Of a stretch of DNA of 64,000 nt, positions 56,641 through 64,000 are shown one piece after another. The notes under the pieces are model-generated. The model was given only the letters and a program-made list of their open reading frames with translations, was not told the DNA's origin and did no database searches. Source of the DNA: Cryptomeria japonica (lineage: Eukaryota; Streptophyta; Pinopsida; Cupressales; Cupressaceae); the NCBI RefSeq assembly GCF_030272615.1, contig NC_081408.1:200780341-200844340 (forward strand), read 5' to 3'. Position numbers and translations under genes: made by a program. Position 1 is the stretch's first letter. The number at the start of each line of letters is the position of its first letter.

Positions 56641-58062
56641 AATTAATATACTAGCATGTAACAAGTTTGAACACATTCTAGAGTCATTTTTAATGAACTT
56701 GTATTTTAAAAGCAAGATTGTATTAGTATTGGTAATGCTATATATACTTATTTATGTTTATTTAATTTTAAAAAATTATTATATTGACTTTACAAGTACT
56801 AACACATTATAGAACCATTTTTAATGGAATTGGATTATAGAAGTAAGCAAAATAATTACCATAAAATATTATTCTAAATCAATAAAAATATGAATAGAAA
56901 ATAATTAATTTGAAACTAAATGTAAAAGATATTACTGGATTCATTTATAAAATACATCAATTTTCCACAATCCATGAAATTATGATTAATGTTTCTGGAT
57001 TTGATTGTGTGTTATTTTTTGCATCAATAGTTCAGATCACACTCTATGATCCAAAACTTGATGCAAAATATAACACACAATCAAATCTAGAATCATTAAT
57101 CATGACTCGTTTATAATTACAAAAGATAAACTATTACAAAATGCAAAACATAAATCAATGAAAACTAAGTTAAAACTAAAAAATAATATCCTTAATTAGA
57201 TAAACTCAAGTTTTTAAATAAAGATAAACATGTGGATTTTAATAGTTTTTCATCTCTTCTGTTATTAAAAAAATCTGTGAGTTTTGCGTACTGTCCTATG
57301 TCAGTGGGCCAGTCTGAAATTCAATGATCCAATTTGAAAATTAACTATTCCAATTACTTATTAACCATTAAAAAATCTGACGACAATATCAACCTACTAC
57401 TTTTTGCCATACAGACCGTTTTAAGTAGTTAAAACTCTAATGAACAAATCTTAGAGGCTTTAAACCAATGACTAATTGGATCTTTGGAAATGTAGATTAT
57501 TGAATTGACAGGCCACTTATGCATTGAAATGATGATATTGATGCGATGGAGACCCATTATCTGTTTAAGTGGTGGTGCACTAGTCTCTTTGTTTTACCCT
57601 TTACTTTTTCCAAAAAGACATAAGACACTATTAATTCTATTTTAATAGAAATCTTATCCCCATCCTCTAAATCCCATGCAGATAGAACATCTAGAAACCC
57701 TCTGATTTAGCCTTATAAATTAGCATACATAATTGGTTTAACTACTCCCCTTGAATTAAACAAGCATAAAACGTGAGGTGCAGACTCCTTTAGTTATGTT
57801 TCCCTGTCATTGGCAGTGATGATTCCCTATAAATGTTAAGAATAAGAATAAGAATACTCAATAATGTAGATGTCATTACAAGAGCAGCGACTGAGATGAC
57901 GATTGGTACAAGTAGAATTACTGTTATGTTGTCATATTATGTGTTGCCCATAATCATGATAACCATTATTTGCATTGCTGGAGAAATGGGGAGAGGAATT
58001 TTTAAAATTGAAGGAATGAGCTATATTGTCATCTACAATGTTGGGAATAATACATTTTGTGA
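56641..58062. other. AT-rich stretch, no gene seen
   Basis: Low-complexity AT-rich sequence, with TATATATATA near 56605. A diverged inverted repeat around TTTGATTGTGTGTTATTTT (57000-57090) is present. No supported feature. Confidence 0.4.
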
Positions 58063-58269
58063 TTATTTTAGTGATAATGAGAGAAGCAACAGGTCATCAA
58101 TATTAAAATCAGGAGTAAAAACATTGGAATCATGAGGATTATAATATAATCCATTCTGAAAAGGATGGGTCAGATGTGCTGGAGGACAGCCATTGGGGTC
58201 TTTATAGGAAAAGACAGTGAAGTGCTTGGCATTGGGTAAGGATCTGACGACGCCCACTAGAACCCACAT
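58063..58269 (-). CDS. Unrecognised 68-codon ORF
   Basis: Encodes KHFTVFSYKDPNGCPPAHLT and YYNPHDSNVFTPDFNIDDLL. The composition looks protein-like and not repeat-derived, but I cannot name a family. It could be one exon of a minus-strand gene or a pseudogene piece; the end at 58063 is a plain stop. The plus-strand ORF 57833-58135 over it is not supported. Confidence 0.3.
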   Translation of the reverse strand: MWVLVGVVRSLPNAKHFTVFSYKDPNGCPPAHLTHPFQNGLYYNPHDSNVFTPDFNIDDLLLLSLSLK

Positions 58270-58816
58270 ATAAAATAAAGTGTTTATTACTTATAACAGG
58301 ATAAATTTTGATGAGTATAATCAAGGTTGGAATAGATTAAATCCTATCTCTTATTTCTGATTAAACTAGGCATAATCCCTCGATTTCATCTATATATATG
58401 ACAGGTAGTGTTGCTATATGCCATATCTATTTGGAATATTTTTGCACAAGCCATTAGGGTTGAGAAGTTTCTGTGGCATCTCATTATATCTTTTGTTGGA
58501 ATATTTGCGAAATGTCTATATGATATGAGGGTCATTTCTGGATATGGTTTCCCCCCTTTATTCCGGATATAGCTAATGATTCTCCCACTCTTGTGCAATT
58601 TTTGTCTAAGTCCATTCATTTCTCATCATATCAACATGTGTTTCATTCTCTCTGAAAATGCCTCTATAACTATCCCCACTCCTTTCCAATCATCTGTGTA
58701 ATGCATTTTTCTCATTTTATTATTGCATGTAATGTTGCTCTTGCAATTCTAAAATGCTAAATATTGTATTGCATTTTCTATTATAAGTATCTACTTTCAA
58801 AGTTTTGATTATTGCC

Positions 58817-60824
58817 ATGGGAACCAATGAAAAAGTACAGAGTAAGAGTTTTCTGGATGAAATACATGACAAGAGCTCTTGTGCTATTTGCCAGTGCATT
58901 CTAAAAGGATGCAATGGTGGTTTACAGTCGGTGACTTGCAAAAGTAATTCTGCTGCTGAGATCAAAGAGGTATTAGTTGTGTTGATTAACATATTCTTCA
59001 TCTGGTCTAATGATTGTCTGGTCTGTGAGCCTTTTTACTGGACTTGTTAGAGATCTTGTGGACTATAATAGGCTAATTATTTGCATGCATATATCCACAC
59101 TGGGATGAGCTGTTATACTTGCCAATCCTTTAAAGTTCTATCATTCTTAATGTAAGGACTATTTTGCAGGATAGACTCAACTAGCTAAGATGAGGTAAGC
59201 CAAATATTATCTAGCCACTAAAATATTGCATTACCCAGCATGTGTATGAAGGATTTGTGTCCCTTTTTATGAACACTCACCCATCACATTGTCTGCTTTC
59301 TATGAACAATATCAATCTTTAGGTTGCATGAGTTCAAATTTTAATGTTGCCCAAATGATGCAGTAAATGAACATTATGGCATCATGTAGTTTTCTATGGT
59401 TGAATATCTCATGCAAGATTTTGTTAGCATTTCTTCAAAATCCATCTGTATATGTTATTTAATCTGTTTTCATTTTGAGTTCCAGGAACAAAAAGTGCTT
59501 AATGAGATAGAGTCTCTTATGAAATATCTCATACTGTTCTTTAACAGCTGTCCATTTTTTATTGGATTTTATCTTAGCTTTTGATTTCCTTGCAGTCTCA
59601 GCGCAGGGTCTATTCAGCAACATCAGATGCTTTGGTAGGACGAAATAGACTGTTGCATGGTAAAGAACAAGAAGCTGGAAATACTTCCAATGGTGTGAAA
59701 GGTAGTCTAGGCATTTCTTTACTTTGTTTTTTTCTAGTTTATGAATAGGGCAACATGGTTTGGATTTTACTGTCAGATCTTATTGCTAGACAAAGAAGAA
59801 AGCTGTATTACAAAGCTGTATTACACTTTGGCCCTTTGCTTTGCTTTTCTAAGATAATGACCAAATCTCCCCTGTGGTGGTCAGAAAAGTTTAGCACCAC
59901 TTTTAACTACTATCCAAAATGTCTTGTTATTTGCTGTGAACCTAAGTTTTACAGTCTACGTTCCCAGAAAAGTATTTGGGCAAATTGTGCAGAAGAATTT
60001 CGTGTTAACATATTAATTTGTAATAGTAATGATGATTTTGTTATTGTTTGGTGATTATTTTCTTACAGAGGATTTTATATCATTTATGAACCAGTGTTTG
60101 TTATTCAATAGGAAAGTATAAATTCATGTGGATATCGTTTTTTTAAGAGTCAATGACTGGATATCCATCATCCAAAGTATCCAAAACACAGTTCCAATTT
60201 CATCCCTTATATCATACCTCTAAAAATGATATAATTAAAAAAATATACCATCACTTTCTTCAAATAAATATCAAATTTGTCAATTATTAAAAATATACAT
60301 TCGTACTCTTATTTCTACTGTACATTTTGATTATTAAGAATAGCAAACAGTCAACACTTCAAACAAAGCATCTGACATTGTTCATGACTAAAAAGCTTCC
60401 AACCAGAAACCAACACCTGGAACACCCAATTCGATTTGAAATATTTGGGTACATCCACCAAATACCAATTGCTTGGATATTAAGCTATACAGTACCGTTC
60501 CTGTCCATTCTAAACCTGAATATTATAGTACAAAGTAAATGTATGTTATTTCTGATGTACGTCGCTTTTTGTTTGGCTAACATGTTAACAACGCAGAAGA
60601 GAAAGAAAGCAAAGTACTGAGGCCTGACAAATTACATGACGAGCTTGATGATAAAACTGAGGTAAAATCTCAGCTTACTTAAACAAAAATTTTACATGTA
60701 CATAACTCTACCAAAGTTATTAATTAATTGTTCTATAGATGAAAGTAGCAGTAAAGCAGCTCGAAAAGGCCATGGATCCATTTCACATGCATTGCACAAC
60801 GAGGGGGAATTGGTGGGAAGGTTC
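58817..60824 (+). CDS. Putative split host gene, unidentified (four exon-like blocks)
   Basis: Blocks: 58817-58969 (ATG, 51 codons, donor GAG|GTATTA), 59596-59701 (acceptor TTGCAG, donor AAAG|GTAGTC), 60597-60661 (acceptor CGCAG, donor GAG|GTAAAA) and 60739 to about 60820-60824 (acceptor CTATAG). Phases 0, 1, 0 join without a stop. Peptide pieces: SSCAICQCILKGCNGG, RRVYSATSDALVGRNRLL, KVLRPDKLHDELDDKTE, MDPFHMHCTTRGNWWEG. CAICQCIL has a CxxC spacing but no full zinc finger is visible. A fifth block at 60910-60957 (VRFTIKLGSSGPGAKL) would follow, but no GT donor fits its phase, so the gene may be incomplete or dead. Family unknown. The start may lie further upstream. Confidence 0.45.
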
Positions 60825-60957
60825 GTTAAATATTACAGCTAGTCTTCAAAATATTTGATAGCTGTTCATTTTATTTGTGATACACATTTCTTTTATTTGA
60901 TTGTTATAGGTTCGCTTTACTATTAAATTGGGATCATCTGGACCTGGTGCAAAGCTA

Positions 60958-61800
60958 TAAGTTCGTTCATCTACTCTTTTCTTTTCCTGAATATCAGGAA
61001 GTTTGTACTTTCACTGAAAATAGATCTTGCAAAAATAATATGAAGAAAAAGGTTGGATCTGAGTGGGCATATAACACCCATATTATTATTGTATTTTGGG
61101 TATATCTATCCGGACTGCTCTGTTTCAGTGCAGAATGTATTTGACTGGAACTGAAAATGTGCCCAGTCAAAATTTAAGTTATAATAGAATTATTGCGTTG
61201 CTTCTACATAATGCCCGTTGAATACGTTGTAACAAATGTATTAAAATTTGAAGCCTATAAATTTACTACATGCAATATGTTACCACAAATAAACATTTTC
61301 TAGTAGCTCATGCCTACCCAGTTGTTATTTTTTTAATTAAAAGGTAAAAGTGGGTTTGAAAAGGATATAATTTCTCATAAACAATTATATATGTAATGAT
61401 AAAATTTATCATATAATATAGAGCAACAATTGAGAACTAGTAAAATAAAATTATTTAGTAGCACTTCTGATTAAGGTAAATACATGACAATGGTCTGAAC
61501 CCATTATTCACGAAGGTAAAGAAAATGAGTTTTACAAGAAGTGAGATTGAAACCAACAACACAATTGAAAGAGAATAGACCCTGACAGCACCAACAAAAA
61601 ATGACAAAGATGGTAAAAGACTAGAGGTATTCAACACAGTTTGAAACCAAAAACAATCAAAGGACTCTAGAGACGAGCAAGACAAATGAATAGTTGTATG
61701 GAAGTACTAGTCACAACCCAAGGGCTGACAATCACAACTTCAATAATTGTTAACATTCAGAAAAGACTCTCATATGATAGCAAAGAGACAACAAGAGAAT
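60958..61800. other. AT-rich interval, no gene seen
   Basis: ORFs at 60947-61144 and 61455-61685 match nothing recognised. No LTR edges. Confidence 0.35.
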
Positions 61801-61805
61801 AATTA

Positions 61806-63420
61806 TTATGAAGATTGTACAACAAGATCCTTAATAGATGCCTTGCACTTGTTAATATCTAATGTGCCTTGGAAGCCATTAGCCAAATATTTCATTTTTA
61901 CCCTTTTGTAAATTTCCTTCTCATTCAATCTCCCTATCGTTGAAACTACCCTAATGCCAACAATTCTCAAGCAAACTTTCAAGTTTAGCACATAACTTGA
62001 AAGGTCACAAGATCAAGGGGAGAATTTCACCTGCTCTAGAACTAAATTATTAGGAACATTCCTTTTTGAATAACCAATTTTAGAAGTTAATTCTAATATT
62101 TCTCTCGAAATGATATTGGTACAAAGAGGGATTGTAGGAAACAAAACCACACAATTAGGTTGCAAACACTTTCATCTAGGGTAGTAATCACCAAAAAATA
62201 CTTGTAATGCCTCCTTTACTACTAGTAATCCTTCTTTGACTAATTGCAGCAACCTCCTCACCATGAAACTCAAGGGCATGACTAAAATGTCTACGTATTC
62301 CCTCTCTAAACTAAGACTTAACTTCTCCTCCTTTAGTATGAGCTACCATAACAATATTATTTTCTAGATAAATAGAGACTTCTTTTCATTTCATCTTCAC
62401 AAGCTTACCCTTCAAATCCTTTATCATCCATATCATTTGATCTTGGATTTTGGGCATGACAAAGATAATGTCACCAATTTTATGGAAAATCTAACAAACA
62501 AGAAGTTCTTATAGTTGATATTTTAAGCCCAATCACCAAACATTGAAGCTAGGACTATACATGATAACAATTCCTCTTCAATAATAAAATATATATTATA
62601 GTATAGTAATACCAACAAAAGCTATGAGTTGTCTACTTAATTTTTCTATGCCAATCAAGACCTCATCTTCTCAAATTATTCTAATAGTAGTCATAGATAC
62701 TTAACCCAGATAGGAATCAAGTAAATATTCTCCTTTTCAAGGTCAAACCCCTATTTCTATTTTCTTAAGAATAACTTTGTTCTATGTAGAAACTAGGAGT
62801 AATCAAGAGAGGTGTGAAAATAGTCCTTGTGAATAGAGAAGGAGAAGAAGTAGAGACCTTTTCTCACTAAAAATATTTAGAGTTAACATTTAGGATTTTA
62901 GTTCTTTTGGGCTTAACTTTTAATCAATTATAAATTATGCCTAGACACTACAAGCTTCCAAATAAGAATGGTAGAAAAATGAGAAGAAGATCTATCCATG
63001 ACAAATTATTGAACACTCAAATGGAAGAAATCATTGTCAAAAATAGAATCTTGTCAATAAGAAAAACCTAGAGGATGCAAATAAGTTATAATTGTTCAAC
63101 CCATGATTTATGCCCTAAATTTTTTCCCCAGACGCCAAAAACTTATTTCTTCTATCCCAAATGAGGAGAGACTGGCTCTAAAATCTTTAACAAAACTTAC
63201 ACTTAATGCAACATTCCCTTGAGTGCCATTTTTTTCAATATTCAATTCTAATGTCTACTTCACTTAAATAACATTCTCTTCCTACATTCGTAAGGAAAGC
63301 TCTAGAACTTTATAACAATGCCAACTAGTTGGCAAGGAAAATAGAAGCCAAGCTACAACCCCTTTCCTAACTTTTTTTATCAAAATCCTTGACATTAGGA
63401 TCATTTTCCAACCTAATCTT
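61806..63420 (-). pseudogene. Possible LINE ORF1-like remnant
   Basis: On the minus strand, at 62780-62600, NIYLIPIWVKYL is followed, in another frame, by EDEVLIGIEKLSRQLIAF. This pairing resembles the 'xPxWVRL...LPxEFW...IGxxLG' stretch of DUF4283-type proteins from plant L1-like elements. Flanking sequence has many stops. No endonuclease or RT motif was found. Weak identification from memory of the family pattern. Confidence 0.3.
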
Positions 63421-63578
63421 AGATATAGTGATAATACCACGGTTCAATTCCTAAAGCTAAAAGATACTCATATGATTTCCCGTGATTAAAAGAAGCTAAC
63501 ATTTTTCATAAAACTTCATCTTATAAGCCACCTAGAAAATTATCTTCTTAAACACGTTGAAAAGAAGTACACAAACTT

Positions 63579-64000
63579 TGTTGGAAGTATGCGTTGATGT
63601 GTTACTATGGTTCTCATTGATGTTAAACTTGTTCCATATTGGTTCAAAATGTCTATGGTGCAGATTTATCTTGTTGTGTTGCTGACATTGCAGTTGTTCT
63701 ATTGGTAGTCACAGAAGTGCTTGGGTTTGAAATTTATTTTTGGTATTGAGTGTTGTTGTTATCTTCATTAGATATAGTTTAGATATTATGGACACGATGG
63801 TTCTATGGTCTAGAAACATCTTTGTGTTCTCCTAGTGTTGTGGCATTGATTGTTGTTGGTTGTGAGACTCTGTGTTTGACATATCATTAGGTTTGGATAT
63901 GATTTGTGAAAATGTGTTTGATATGTTATGGGTCTCACCATAGCATGTGGATATCTAGATTTTAGTTATTTGCATCAGAAAGTATGGTGTTGATCGTTAA
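63579..64000 (+). repeat. Copia LTR P, cut by window edge
   Basis: Starts TGTTGGAAGTATGCG and has the U3 near-palindrome variant at 63611-63626 (TTCTCATTGATGTTAA), the arrangement shared by the other copia LTR starts in this window. The remainder lies outside. Confidence 0.6.

Noticed and set aside
57000-57090. Inverted repeat as a hairpin MITE
   Set aside because: Short arms, no target duplication or terminal motif; probably AT-rich coincidence or a decayed element too old to classify.
1-64000. CRISPR arrays, bacterial operons, rRNA or tRNA genes
   Set aside because: None seen; the tandem repeats have no regular spacer structure and the sequence is eukaryotic repeat DNA. tRNA genes were only looked for by eye.

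Overview
This window looks like plant nuclear DNA made almost entirely of LTR retrotransposons. It is AT-rich, no gene-dense stretch is visible, and Ty1/copia and Ty3/gypsy elements with 0.5-1.6 kb LTRs (one LTR-like unit is 4.5 kb) are inserted into one another. Plant origin rests on the element families: initiator-Met-type primer binding sites, C-tract LTR ends and PPTs of the form CAAAGGGGGAGAT. A large gymnosperm (conifer-like) genome is my inference from the density and style of the elements, not something the sequence proves. Element names below (I, H, G, C, A, D, F, E, J, M, K, L, P) are mine.

Left part (1-9065). Element I (minus strand; 5' LTR 2208-3705; leader and internal part running off the left edge) has cut element H (minus; LTR 7882-8735). 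H carries a decayed gag with a run of four zinc-knuckle-like motifs and a ~900-codon extra reading frame, with no polymerase in view.

Central nest (9066-44777). A gypsy element G (minus; 5' LTR 43564-44777, gag, protease, RT, then RNase H and integrase at 9066-10440) is split inside its RT gene by solo LTR C (10446-10935 plus 40706-41153, TSD TCACA). C is split by copia element A (10936-40700, plus strand, TSD TTCCT). A holds four further insertions: D (15987-25774, TSD CTATG, a non-autonomous element with a ~930-codon ORF), an unclassified 348-bp insert (26263-26610), F (26874-31425, TSD CACAC, a 4.55-kb LTR-like unit carrying a piece of an ABC1/UbiB kinase gene), and copia element E (31680-39252, TSD CAGAA/CAAAA). 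Reading the pieces in this order restores a single RT gene in G and a single gag-pol frame in A.

Right part (44778-64000). J (minus) is a gypsy gag-protease remnant. M is a plus-strand gypsy LTR with its primer site, carrying solo LTR K. L is a copia element whose two LTRs belong to different families and whose protease is joined directly to integrase by deletion. From about 56.6 kb repeats thin out. Four exon-like blocks with matching splice phases (58817-60824) are the best candidate for a host gene, which I do not recognise. A LINE-like remnant and the start of another copia LTR (P, 63579) close the window.

All the copia LTRs here share three cis features despite otherwise different sequence: a near-palindrome close to the U3 end (repeated beside the PPT), a hairpin near the R/U5 boundary with covarying arms, and a C-tract just before the LTR end. 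No intact protein-coding element was found; most disruptions are C-to-T-type nonsense changes.
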